Shown piece after piece: positions 27,418-39,400 of a stretch of DNA of 64,000 nt; position 1 is the first letter of the stretch; each line of letters opens with the position of its first letter. The position numbers were made by a program, and so were the translations under genes. The stretch lies in contig NBAZ01000003.1 of assembly GCA_002794735.1 (NCBI GenBank), positions 2,108,001-2,172,000 on the forward strand, in the 5' to 3' direction. The notes under the pieces were generated by a model that searched no databases, was not told the DNA's origin, and worked only from the letters and a program-made list of their open reading frames with translations. This stretch comes from Pyrrhoderma lamaoense. Its lineage: Eukaryota; Basidiomycota; Agaricomycetes; Hymenochaetales; Hymenochaetaceae.

Positions 27418-27638
27418 TTCAAATCCTGTATCTGTAATATGTTTTCATCTATTTGTGATAGTTCCTCTGTGGAATATAATTCTGCGTTCTGATATAGTTC
27501 CATCGGAATATCACCGATGTAGTGTTTACTGTTCATCTTTAGTTTTAAATCAGGGTTATAGACATCAAAAATAAACACTTACTCCCCAAACCCTCCGACG
27601 AAAAATATACTCTGAAACATCAAAGTCAGATCGAATCG
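27418..27638. other. Convergent 3' flanks
   Basis: Short AT-rich spacer between the stops of two convergent genes; nothing else is visible. Confidence 0.45.
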
Positions 27639-28390
27639 TTATTCTGAGTTACAGCGGAGTCTTACATATGGGTCAAACCTTGCCCAATAAGCCTACATCA
27701 AGTATCAAGATTAGACCTAGTTTACAATTGAAAAATGTCAAGGGGGACATTACCGTATGTGCGGCGTCCGGGTCGTCGGGTAACCACCATCTTGCGTCAC
27801 GATGAGCCTTGAGATAACAATCCTTGATTCCGGATTCAACAGCAAATTGTGAACTTAAAAAAGTAACATTTCCTATTAGGGATACTCGAGCTCGACTGGC
27901 CGCAGGAGGCGAACTCCAAACCGTCATTGACGCTGAGTGGCTTGGAGAGTGTATAATGTTCCGAGTATGTCGTGATATAGGCATTGTGATCAGGCTTAAT
28001 GAGCCATTTGCGTAGCAACTGTAATAATAAGTATGAAACCTTTTGCAATGGAACGATATAATCATTGATCGAAGTCTCATACTTCGCATAGTATTCCTGA
28101 AGAGCAAAGGGTTCTCCTTTTTTGAGTGCTAGGCATGAGAACAAGGAGGATTAGAAGCAACAGAATCTATATTCATACCTTTGAGGTTCGAAGTTTCGGG
28201 AAATATAGTGGCCATAACTCCTACTGCCAGGGGATTGGCAATGAGGCCCCGTGCCAGCAAGGCTTTGACAAACATCAGTTCGGTGATTTAATCTCAAGCT
28301 AAATGGCTTACCCGCATCTTCGACAGTCTCTTTACCGAGAACAAAGGATACCACAGCAAATATGAAAGGATAGATACAATGTAAATTCAT
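27639..28390 (-). CDS. Secreted CREG-like / pyridoxamine 5'-phosphate oxidase-fold protein
   Basis: Protein with the FMN-binding split-barrel fold in its CREG-like form. The start at 28390 encodes a signal peptide (MNLHCIYPFIFAVVSFVLG). Joined exons then give LLARGLIANPLAVGVMATIF (about 28264-28205), LKKGEPFALQEYYA (about 28119-28080), SLSLITMPISRHTRN, PPAASRARVSLIGNVT (about 27912-27865), KAHRDARWWLPDDPDAAH, and the C-terminal exon AYWARFDPYVRLRCNSE ending at the stop 27641-27639. The LITMPISRHTRN, ARVSLIGNV and W-x-x-FDP blocks are typical of the fungal CREG-like family. CREG proteins are secreted glycoproteins whose cofactor site is often blocked, so oxidase activity should not be assumed. 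No frameshift. Confidence 0.8.
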
Positions 28391-28591
28391 GTCACTAGAA
28401 GTTAAGTCAGGTAAAAGTTCAAGTTCAAGTTAATCGGCACAAAGCCTAATCTGACAAGATAAGATACATTTATCGATATTACGTCATATTTATAAGGTTC
28501 TGTGTATACGGTACATAATCTCTACTTTCTTTTGAATGATCATAATAATAATCCATAACTTATGAGCATAAAAAAATACTAAGTGCTGGTA
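28391..28591. other. Spacer between CREG-like gene promoter and ligase 3' end
   Basis: About 200 nt, AT-rich, between two co-oriented minus-strand genes. It must contain the CREG-like promoter and the ligase polyadenylation region. Confidence 0.45.
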
Positions 28592-31500
28592 TCAGATGTA
28601 ATCATCCTCTTCTAGTTCACTCTCTTCCTGAGACACGTCAATAAGGTCACCTTCGTCGTTGCCCGCCAAATTTTTGCCTCTGTGTTCTTGGTTCTTCCAC
28701 ATATTCGCCAGAAACTCGGTCGTGCTTGCATTCTGAATCGATTTATCATCTCTAATTCTAATAAATCGAGGGAAACGAAGACTCAAGCCCCTATCTTGGG
28801 AAACAAGACCTAAAGCTGCAACTGATACCGGACTTTGTGTAATGCTAAAGAATATTATTATTTCTGAATTTGTTCACTTTTCTTAGAATATACTCACTCA
28901 GCGCCTCGAATTTCCCATACCTCCTGCGGTTTGAAATAAAATTGAGGGTTGTACCCTAAAACAAATAAAGCATCTCGATCAATAGTAAGTTTAGAGAAGC
29001 AAGCCTAAGCGCTACCTCCGGTGTTAACTCCCCACGTCGTCGTCCGCGAACATGTATCAGAATCTTCTGGGTACCTTTCATGCAGTGACTTCGGTTACCA
29101 TACCGTAAGTAGTAGTTATATTAACAAGCATATATATAGCTTGCCTTGTAAAACTCGTCGGTAAACCCTAAAGCATGTGTCACCGGCCTATCCAATGAAT
29201 CTTCCAACAATTACATACCTGACATGCATTTACACACTGCTACAAGTTCTTCTTGGCTTTCATCCCAAACGGCAAGGAGGATCGGACTCCACCACTTTGC
29301 TTTGCGTCCACTCCCATGCCATGCACCTATAGGTACTAGATCAAGACTGTCACCTACACCCAGAACATAATCTTTTTTCAGTTTGAGCCACGCTGATGTC
29401 CGTTTATCTATTGTAGTGTCAGTGAAAGCATGTCAAGAAAATGAGATAATAAAATTTGCCAGGCTCATAAGTTGCAGGTAGAGGTTTCTTCCGCGTCTTT
29501 CCCTTTGTAGTCTCTAGATCTTCAGTGATTTCTCCACTATCGAGAAGCTGAAGATCCACGAATATCATTATAAGAATTTCTTAATGAATCTAACTTAGAG
29601 AATTTCTATCACCTTAACCATGAGTCCTTCGGAACGACTATCCACAGCTTTCTGCCAAAATTCTTCTACTGCTTCACGACCGTCAGTGCTTTCACAATAT
29701 TCCACATGAGCAAATCTTGCAGCCACATTACTCTCGGGTGTAAATGGAGGAAGATGTTCTTTTAGCATTTTACGCCGAACTCGAAAAGGCTGGTTCAATA
29801 GGCTCTAGTGACTAGTAAGCGATAATAACATAAATTCTAGAAGAAGTCCTATACCCCATCGTTAAGAAACATAAGGTCGAACGCGAACACCGATACTTGG
29901 ATCTTGATCTCTCCAAGACGTACGTCTTTCCGAGCACGGTTTGAGAGTTCCTGAAAAGTCTTCAATGAGCCATCTGCGGTATCAATTGCGACTATTTCAG
30001 AATCAATGATAAAGGACTTCAGTTCGCCGCAAGCGTCGAATATCATATTAATTAACGCTATTATATCTGGATACTTAATATAGTCATAGATCAGATCCCA
30101 TCCAAGCACATAAAATGCCGTAAGGAACTGAACTTTATCACTCATATTCTCCAAGTGACGAGAAAATATTCGCACTGTGAGATCGCCATCGTTGTTCTTT
30201 TGAGCGTGGATCTGCGCCCTTTGCCCGTCGTATTTAAATTCTGCAGCGAAGGGCAGATTGCCGAGACGATCATATACCTCATCTAGAGAACGAGTCGGGG
30301 AACCCAAAGTCGGTAATAACGGGATTCCTGAAGAGTAGACTATATTATGAGCGATAAGAGTTACTAATAACTGTCTACGTACCAACGGAAAGAGTCACTT
30401 GTTCAGCTAGCCCCTCGAGCCCGTGGTTTAAGAGGGCGCATACAATATCATTGTAGTTTGGATGTTGCACATAGATTCGTTTTATCAGAGCTTCCGCGTC
30501 TGCAAATTTTGCCACAATTGCTGCTCTCATAGGATCATCGTCAGCTTTCTTCCGTCTTTTTGGCACAGCTTCTTTTAATTCAACTAGAGACTGAGAAGAC
30601 ACCTTATACGGAGAGTCGTCAGGATGTTCGGCCATCATGGTCGGCCGGGTTAAAACAAACGCGCGTGCCAATGCAGTCAGGAGAGACGTCCTAACTGCAC
30701 CGACTCTGATATGCTGCGTCATAGTACGCACCAGATATCGGGTTTCTTCGCCCGTAGCTGATACCAAGAGTCTTTCCGCAATTGACTGTTTTTGCTTGAT
30801 AGCACCTCCACCTTTAACGTCACATATTTTAAGCAGAGATTCATAAACATCAATAATTGTGAGTGCTGCGTGAGGAACCAAAGTACGAAGATTCGTCTTA
30901 GCTATAAATGCCACATCTCCCGCGTCCCCGGTTTCTGTGTAAAGCCGCCTTAATTTTGCAGGGCTTAAACCTGAAACATTCTGTATCGCTTTCGAGATGG
31001 TCGTCGGGCCGAGACCCAATTCAACAGGAATATACGGCGGACCCAATGAATTAGAAAGTAGATATAGTGTAGGAAGTAGTGATATAGGACTATGTTGAAT
31101 GATGAAGCGTAATGTATTTGTGAGGATGTTAATTATTATGATTCTTGATCGAGTTCCTGATAAAGAACATAATGAATGAGCAAGAAATGAGTATGAGGCC
31201 TTCTTCGGATCAGGGGGCCGGTTGCAGGACCAAGGACATTCATCAACAGAAAGGAGCAATGGGTCTTCTGACAGATCAGGGTATAAAATCACGTCCGTTG
31301 AGTTCTTCGAAGAATTCGGGATGAAAGAGAGCTTTTTCTGGAAATTTTCAACCTCATCAGTCTTCTGGGGCGGATCTTGAAGAAAGGGAGAGACTGCAAC
31401 AAAATTGTTTCTTTGAGCCCACAGGATTCTGTCATCCACTGAACTACGGAGATCCTACCATCTTCTAAGGCGTCAACGTCTATTATTTCGTCGACATCTA

Positions 31501-31813
31501 TAATATCGGCATTTGTTCGATTAGTTGACGAACCACTTGCAAGAGTTTTCCATTCCTGTTCCAGTTTCTGTATAGTTCCAAGCTCAACACCATCCTCTTC
31601 AGCTAGTTTTTGGGTCACTTTCTCGTCATAATTGGAATGTGTAGATGATGTGGCAATATATTTGTTTGAGTCTTGCTCATGAATGGGGGCATCTGCCTTC
31701 CGTTTGAAAAAAAAATCAAGACTGCCTTCTTTTCGACTTGGTTGAACTGGACCAATTCTTCTTCTCTTTTTAGGTGAAGTAGGTCTTGACGTAGATGGGC
31801 GCTTAGGTGGCAT
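28592..31813 (-). CDS. CDC9: ATP-dependent DNA ligase I (Cdc9-like)
   Basis: Joins Okazaki fragments and seals repair nicks in the nucleus. The start at 31813 encodes MPPKRPSTSRPTSPKKRRRI, a basic nuclear-targeting tail. A PIP-box-like EGSLDFFFKRK follows at about residues 28-38, with Glu in the usual Gln position. An intron of about 65 nt (near 31394-31458) leads to the DNA-binding domain (LGPPYIPVELGLGPTTISKA, IRVGAVRTSLLTALARAF). The adenylation domain has the active-site lysine in AAEFKYDGQRAQIH (about 30246-30205), FSRHLENMSDK/YPD, SFIIDSEIVAID, FDLMFLNDG and SEGLMVK. The OB domain has the TSAWLKLKKDYVLG motif (about 29403-29362), NPQFYFKPQEVWEIRGA, and LSLRFPRFIRIRDDK (near 28780-28740). 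The tail is acidic and ends at 28592. All nucleotidyltransferase motifs are intact and in phase. Confidence 0.95.
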
Positions 31814-34218
31814 CTATGGTTTTAAGAACAATAAACTGTCATTCAAGAAAGTATACCAAAGAAAACTACACATTGACGACCAGAAAAGGACAAGAAAGAT
31901 AGATCCGTTGAGAGTGCATAATGAACGATATGTATGATAGATCGTATTCCAACCGTGAGAAAGCTTATATCATCAATAAATTTGCTTCCGATGTGGCCTC
32001 AGCCTGACCTGAAACAAAATCGGACAAAGCCTTCAGTTCGCCAATGATGATAGTTACAAATTTTGTTCCTTGATTATACGAAGGAAAACTTTAATGTCCA
32101 AAGCCGACGACTTCCTTTCGGCCCTCTAGTGCGTTTCTTCTCGCGTCCGTTCGCTTGTACTGAGCCTCAAGGCAAACTATTCTTTGGTGCCCGATATCAA
32201 GCTTTGATCAGACAAACGGAATCATGATTTATACTTGTTGGCCCTTTTGAAAACTGGGGTAGGGGTATCAGAACAATTTTACCCTTAAGAGCTGCAATGA
32301 TAACTACGCTATAATGTCAATGATCTAGTTTTAGTGCCATGTCACCGCATCAAACTATTCGTGTTTGCAAATCGTCATTATAGAAGTTTTAACGATGCTA
32401 TAGAATATTACGTCTTTTTTATGAGGCTTCTCTGTTAAATACATGTGTGCTATGGATATGATTTGTCAGTAGAACAACAACTCGGAAACCTTACACGCAC
32501 TTCCCATCTAAGCCCGATTCTCAGTCCAATGCAGCCCATGGCGACTAGACTGTACCGTATGAAAGTTTTGAAACGCATTTACTAGTTTATTAAGGACAAT
32601 ATGTGTCGTAATTAGGGTTATTGAGTAATCCAACGGACGAATTAAGGTTAATGGAAATAGCACTTCCTCATAGGGCATCCTTTGAAATGATGCTCATATG
32701 GGAGGGTACTGTCCCTTGACAAAATCGAAGTCAAGTTTTCTGTTCTTCCAGGGGGGAAAGTGCATTGATAGAAGAGCTTTGTGGAGAGGCATATCCATCT
32801 TTAAGTTCTGGTATAGCCTTTCGGAACATTCTTCGAGGCGGCATCGGAATATCAAAGATGGTTTAGCTTGCTAATAATTATTTATAAAAAGGAACAAGGC
32901 GGATATTCTTTCTAGGTTTCAAATTGTAGAATGAGGCCCGGGCAAGCCGTAAGGAATGGCCGCAGTTGGATGTTTTATGTACGCAAATCTATGGGCGGAT
33001 ATAACGGAATTCCATAATACTGGTGCTCTCAAAAGGGAGTAGGACAAGTCAGTGACCCAGATAGGTAGGAATACTGCCCGAAGGTGCCCGAAGATGAGGT
33101 AGATGGTGGATTGAGAAGCTCATAAAAACCAAATCACATTCTTTATGCTCAATCAAAAAGTGTGTTTATAAGCTTATATTAAGTCTCCGGCAGATACGAT
33201 ACCCAAAAGTAGATAGTTGAATACAACTAACGAAAACTTAATTCGCTTTACAAATGTCGACCGTCCTAAACCGATCTTGGTTATAGGACATCCAGTCTTC
33301 GATGCCGTACTTTGTACTTCAATGTCTCTAAGGGTAGCTTAAACAATACACGACACACTAAAGCTTGATGCGGAAGAGGTTCCAGATATTGAAACCTATT
33401 CCAAGTTACAGTAGGTTGAGCGCGATCAGAGTGATTCATGAAAAGGAGAGAAACTCGTAGAGAGACTGAGGGCTTCGTATTCGTGTGCGTCTGCGTGACA
33501 CTAACCTAACTCGGTAATTATTTTCTGTTGGACAAAGTCACACCTTCTTATCTTGTCTTCATCGTCAAGCACATCTATTCATCTGTGGATAGTGCTTCAA
33601 CAGCACAAGGCCCCAATCTGAGCGCTCGCCAAGTATGAATTGGTCATTCAGATCCTACACCGGGGTCTTGATGTACTTGATCCAGTCACCACACCTTGAT
33701 GTCAGACCCTATTCAATACTTTTTGATCAAGTTTTTTGTGACCTTCACACAGTCAATTAGAATCTAGCTCATTTCTTACAGACCTTGCCATAATGTTGTT
33801 AAGCTTTCGACAGTGGCATCCGCGTGGAAACGCCACGAGACTCGTATGCTTGCTTGTAATCTTAATTCAAATCAACTCATAGTAAAATTGCAGACAATAA
33901 TTCAACATTCAAACTTCCGGAGCTCTAAACAGATACCCCTATCCCTTTTATGACGCGCAAAGCCCGATGTGTAGACTAGTAAATGTTTGTTCAAGCTCTC
34001 GAGCTGTATTTATCGTCAGGGAATGTCGGAGATCTGCGAACTGAACCTGACAGCCTACCTGTAACGTTAACGCTTAGCGCTTATGAAAGTAAGTAGACCT
34101 TAATCACGCACTGCATTCATGGACGCACGCATACATATACTCAAATTTCCAGATACTTAAAAAGCCACTCCGGAGCCTCAATCTTGTCCATTAGCTCCCC
34201 CGCCCACTCTTAATCGCC
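31814..34218. other. 2.4-kb divergent intergenic region
   Basis: Lies between the divergent starts of DNA ligase I and a C2H2 factor. I see no open frame above background, no tRNA and no obvious transposon. CT-rich sequence (about 34180-34210) immediately precedes the C2H2 start. Confidence 0.45.
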
Positions 34219-34960
34219 ATGTCCGACTCTCGTTACCCTTCGCACTACGCCCAGCAAGAGCACATGTATGGCACTTCTAGTCTCACTGCTGGTTACCAGC
34301 ATAGCTCAGCACGTCAGGCTGCACATTACGGTCGCGATATCCAAATGCAATCCAACTACCCCTCACAGTACTCGACTAATGCCTACTCCTTACCAATGTC
34401 TGGTCAACCCCAATCATCTTACCCTCAAGGTGTATCGCGGACGCGGACTCCATCTGTACCTTCTATGCAAGCGACGTCGTCAGGTCACTATCCTCACTCT
34501 CAGAGTCCGCCCATGCCGTCAAACTCCACTCATCTACATCAGATGCAAACATCCCCAATGAACTCCGCAGCCCAATATGCTAGCTATTCGACCGGAAATC
34601 CTAATGCTATCCAGGCCGACTACCTTCGCTCCTCACTTTCTCCGCCAAGTCCGGCAGATTATTATTATCCTTCGTCAAGCATGCAGGATTTACAAGGGAC
34701 AACACCTAGTCAGAGGCCTTTCCCTTGTGATATGTGTGCGTTGTCTTTCAACAGACAACATGATCTCAAACGTCACAGAGATACTCATTCCGGAGAGAGG
34801 CCGTTTTTATGCAATGGTGGCTGCGGAAAGACATTTACTCGTAAAGACGCTTTAAAGAGACATCAGGTTTGTTATCTCTCATCCTTAAGTCTATCTCTTG
34901 AAAATCTGACTCTCGTTATTGATCTAGTTGGTCAAAAACTGCGGCCGTGCAGACGAGTAA
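34219..34960 (+). CDS. Two-finger C2H2 transcription factor
   Basis: The start at 34219 encodes MSDSRYPSHYAQQEHMYGTS. A long Gln/Ser/Tyr/Pro-rich disordered region (to about residue 165) is followed by finger 1, FPCDMCALSFNRQHDLKRHRDTH (about 34722-34788), linker SGERPF, and finger 2, CNGGCGKTFTRKDALKRH (about 34811-34863). An intron from the donor at about 34867 to the acceptor at about 34927 connects CATCAG to a tiny last exon encoding LVKNCGRADE and the stop at 34958-34960. Reading through the intron would instead give an unrelated hydrophobic tail, so the short C-terminal exon is preferred; ...KRHQLVK-x-CG-x-x-DE endings look familiar for fungal C2H2 proteins of this type. Targets unknown. 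Confidence 0.83.
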
Positions 34961-35657
34961 CGAACACTTATCCCCCCGAGGCAGGCTTCGGGGAACGAAC
35001 AGGCTCTGGCCCGTCATCATATGCACATTCATCAGCGGAATCAATACCTACTTTTATTCATTTCTTATTTGCTTTGATCCACTCTTAATTAGCTTTGTTT
35101 TGTACCGGATAAATCGGAGGACTACTACTGCACCCATAATATCTTTCTTTTTTTATATCATTTTCATGATGTACTACTCTGCATGAGCAACGTCATATAC
35201 AGCCGGTAATCTACAATATAATATATTTTGCATTTATTTCTCGTTGATCGAAAAGTGATATAATAATTGTTTTTGATAGTTTGTCTCTAATACTATCTCA
35301 TGGCACGGCTGCCCTGGTGCCGCATGTCCACTCCTGAAAGCGATGTCCAACTAAGCATTTGCTCTCGATCAGTGGTTTCGCTTTCTGACCTTCCGCCGGC
35401 CTTTCTTCCTTGATTGTGGCTCGACTGCTACCTTGATGCAGATCCTCACAAAAAGAAAGCTAGCACAGATAACTTTTCTCTCCACACAAAGCGAACAATA
35501 ACCAGTAAGTTTTCATCCCAGAACTCCGAGCCCGAACATGACGTTAACAAGAAGTGGCGGAATACATGCATACAGCAAACATAACGGGTAGATTGAAACA
35601 GGATTGTGAATATTACACGGACCATGGTGCTACGTATACAATGAAGGTATAAGGGTG
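34961..35657. other. Convergent 3' flanks, C2H2 gene and NAA50
   Basis: About 700 nt between convergent stops, T-rich around 35100-35280. No gene or RNA is seen. Confidence 0.45.
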
Positions 35658-36440
35658 TTACGCCGCTGTCTCCGGTGTTAAGTCTTTGAGTTCTGTTTCT
35701 TTACTTTCAGCATCAGCGACCTTGTGCTCAAGTATCCAGGCATCATGCGGTTCAATCTTCTTATAATACATCTGATTGAATGAGAACAATGAATACCAAT
35801 TGGCTAGCGAGTTGTTTGCTGTTGCCTTCTCAGGACAGTAGAGCTTCTCACTTACCTGCGCAATACCAATTTCCTTAAATCCATGACGTTCGTAAAACCT
35901 TTTGGCATCGGCATTGGAGACTTGGACGTGAAGATAGATGTTGGAGATCTTCGGTTTCTTGTGAACCTTCGCAGCATCTAGAATGTGTTGTAACGCCTTC
36001 GAGCCTATTCTCCGGGAACGATAAGGCTGAATATGCAAAAGCATTTGTTTAGTCTGTCCTGTCATACTATATTAGAAGTAAATTGCTCCTTACAGCAAGG
36101 ACACCCATTGTCATTAAGTACAGATTATTTTCATCATCCTTTTTCTCTATGCGGCAGCAGACAGTACCAACTGGTACATCATTTAAATAGGCTGAAATAG
36201 ACTAAGTACTACACTGCCAGCGAGTGATCTGAAAGCAGGTATACAAAGAAACGAACCGAGTTTGCAGAAATCTTCAACTTCCGGTGATGTAATGTCTTTG
36301 TAGAACTTTTCACTATATCTGACTGGGAAAAGCGTGGTATTCAGTACTCGAACCGTCCCCAAGTTGTTTGTGGTTATTGATGAGAAAGAAACGCGTTCAT
36401 CCGGACGGTTGGCGTTTTGCTTAGAGGATGTGAAGGTCAT
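35658..36440 (-). CDS. NAA50: N-alpha-acetyltransferase Naa50 (San/Nat5-like, GNAT fold)
   Basis: Acetyl-CoA-dependent N-terminal acetyltransferase, normally an associate of the ribosome-bound NatA complex (Naa10/Naa15) and needed for sister-chromatid cohesion in animals. The start at 36440 encodes MTFTSSKQNANRPDERVSFS. VRVLNTTLFPVRYSEKFYKD matches the family's LFPVxYxxKFY block, which lies in its substrate-binding part. After an intron (about 36255-36190) come AYLNDVPVGTVCCRIE and LYLMTMGVLA. After another intron come PYRSRRIGSKALQHILDAA, the acetyl-CoA pyrophosphate loop R-x-x-x-I-G, then IYLHVQVSNADAKRFYERHGF and YYKKIEPHDAWILEH. The C-terminus is an acidic/Thr-rich tail, stop at 35658. 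Complete, in phase and of normal length (about 200 residues). Confidence 0.9.
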
Positions 36441-39400
36441 GGTACAGATAAAAATCTAAATTTGATTTAGTGATCACCGGTTGCCGGTTTTCCGTTTTCG
36501 GATGTGTGCTTTCACTCACGGTGTCGCGAACTGTGTCGCTTGCTACTTTTCGTGCTCGCACATTGAACCCCTACCACTGTTCTTTCGATCGATTAAACAT
36601 GAAGAAATCATGCGACCGAGTATATTAATATATCACAACCTCGAGAACTCTCTTTCGTTCAAACGATCAGAAATGTATGATCAAAGCTGGAAACTTGTAC
36701 CTAAAACAAAAAAGACCTTTGCAAGAGAATAGCGCGCATGGTTTTTTCGCACGGAGGATCTAAAATTGTAGTATCCAAGTCCTGTACAGACATAATGCGC
36801 TCACCGGCCGCATATTTGCGCATCTCGCGTTTTAATAGATGGGTCTCATAAGGTCCGACCCGCTGCATATCAGGTTACTCAGGCGTGTGCCACCTGCATA
36901 ACTCTAGGATACCATCCTTGATGGTTCCGCAAAGTTGACTGGCCACCCTCGAACCACCCAATCTCTCTATGATTCAGTGCTCCAACCCGGAGTCGCGAAA
37001 AGTTTTAATCTAGATCTTCCTTATAATCCATTGAAAACCGAATTTAGTAATTTCCGGACTGTGGGTGGCAATTAAGTCGATCCAAGATGCGTTTATCAAT
37101 TGTGGTTCAGAAACTAGCCGAGGGTCCTCCCGCGAGCAAACTCATTTTACCAAACGTAGAGTTCAAATCCCCGGGTCTCAAGTTGAGGTATGTAATGAGA
37201 GCCGGGCAGACCCTAGAACTATGCAGAAGCTGCTTTTAGAACAACTGCAATTTCAGGGATATAGTGATGTTCTCTATCTCGTTCAAATTGTTGGAGTAAT
37301 ATTAATAAAAGGATGCCTGGACCCCCTCCATCAGCCACTGATCCTATCCTTACCTACATCTTCCTCTTTCAAATTGAATATATGATCACCCGTGAGCGGG
37401 CCTGTACCCGGATCAAATCTACGGCTATCTGTGAAAGTGGCAGTGCAACGTGTGCCTCCGTCGGGATAAGTCTTTACATCTCTCAAGAAGGAAATTGGAT
37501 ATAATGGTATACTCGAATTTCAATGCCCTTACTCAAGTTGTCAGAGCTCTATAGAATCTTATCTGGGCGTCTGTGCAATAGAAGAAGCTCTATATGTCCT
37601 GAAATGCAGCAATGGAAGTTTCCCCAAATTGCTGCTTTATCGGAGTTAGCATTATATAAAGTTGCCTGAGAGATATCTTCAAGCCCACTTGATATATGAT
37701 GATGGCAGAAGGACGCCAAACAATGTTCACTGAAATACAGTGACAAGATAAAAAGTGAACCCCACATCATATCGTGAGTTTAAAGCCAACCCTTCTTGCA
37801 CTCCTCCATATAGTTTGAAAGTTGCTCTAATTGGTTTTGGAATTAGTTTTGATAAATGAGAAATTGAATAAATTCTGTGATACAGACACGAAACGGAAAG
37901 TAGGGTTTGCCTTTCAGGCCCTATACGCAAATATATCCCACCAACCCTCAGAAATCCATGAAGGGTAAGGGTGAGTAAAGGCAGGGCGTCGGTTGTTCAA
38001 TACAATCGTTTACCATCAAATCAACTATCTGAAATACAGAGAAAGAACCATAATAATAAATCTTCGTAAGCATGAGGATAGTTCAGCTTAGTGTCACAAC
38101 GACTATAACGGAATGGGATCTTGATTTTATCTAACACCCCCCCCTTTCATCTATAGATTTTGTTGACTGGAAAGATAATCGCGCATATACTAACGCTAGC
38201 AGTCATTCTCAGGCCGATTCCTCCATTATGAGCAAATATATGAAACATAAGAAAGATGAAAGATGCAAAACAAAACAAAAACGTGTAGCTAAGGTTTCGA
38301 TCACATCAGAATGTTATCCTGCGCCACCTCTATAACGCTATTCATACATCCGTTGCTATAAACTCATGTACATACACTGAAAAACTTCATCAGCTTGCAG
38401 CTTTGACATAGTACAAGATCAATCACTCACCCTAAATTCCTGACCTTGGGGCCAAAAGATTCCATCCGCGCGTAACGGGCCTGGAGTTACAGATCTGCCA
38501 GAAGAGGGCTTCTAGGTGAATGAATTGAGAGATCAGTGTACTCAGGAGAAAGCCTTTCTTCCCCGCACCTTGGTGAAAATGATGCCGAGGCACCGATTCT
38601 TACGGGGGTCCGGTGTTATAAATGGAAGAATTCGCTCATAAAAGGCAAATGAGGGGTGTGTCATATATTGCTTACTACTACTTGATATTGATAATGATAG
38701 TCAAGAAATTGTCATGCAAAGCGTCATATAGTCGAAACGAATCTGGTACGAGATTATGTTAGTAATATTTGTTTCGTGTTGGCAACCTTGTGAGATATCG
38801 CTGTCTACTCTGAAGAGGGGCTGGGGTATCAAACATAATCAAATCTGAGTAAAATCCGCAGTTGCATTAGTCCAAAGCGTTTCAGTGGGAAGTAATTTAG
38901 TCTATCATCTAAATCAGGCGCTTGAAGCCCCTTCAAGCTTAATTAAGTGGAAGTAAGAAACGACCAAGAAGATGAGCTAGGAGATGGTGCGTATCGAAAG
39001 AAGAATAGGATCATAACCGTGGATGTAAGATCCCTTATGAGGACCCTCCCCAGAAGCGTCGCGGAATTGTAATCCATGTGACGAACCTATAAAATGCAGT
39101 GTATCCGTGCGGCTATTTTTTCAGCACTCATATCTGCGGATACTCGAAGAAAAATAAATTTGTAGTTAGAATTGGTATTCAATCGTGTATACTTATCCTG
39201 ATCACCTGCCAGTGTATTTTATCCAGAGTGGAATCCAAAAAAGCCGTTGGGCACCGTGGTATGCCAATAAGGAGACGAGCTATCGTCTTCTGAGGATTCC
39301 ATATTAGATATTAGCGTAGGCCGGGACCAAAATAGCTAGGTACAGAAGTCTCGTCTCTTCTCAATATCAGTGAAATTAGGTTCACAGACTGTTAGGTATA

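Noticed and set aside
37065..37385. 106-codon plus-strand frame in the gene-poor region, and a T-arm-like sequence near 37150
   Set aside because: The frame has no recognisable features, and the putative T arm has no pairing stems or matching acceptor stem, so it is not a tRNA.
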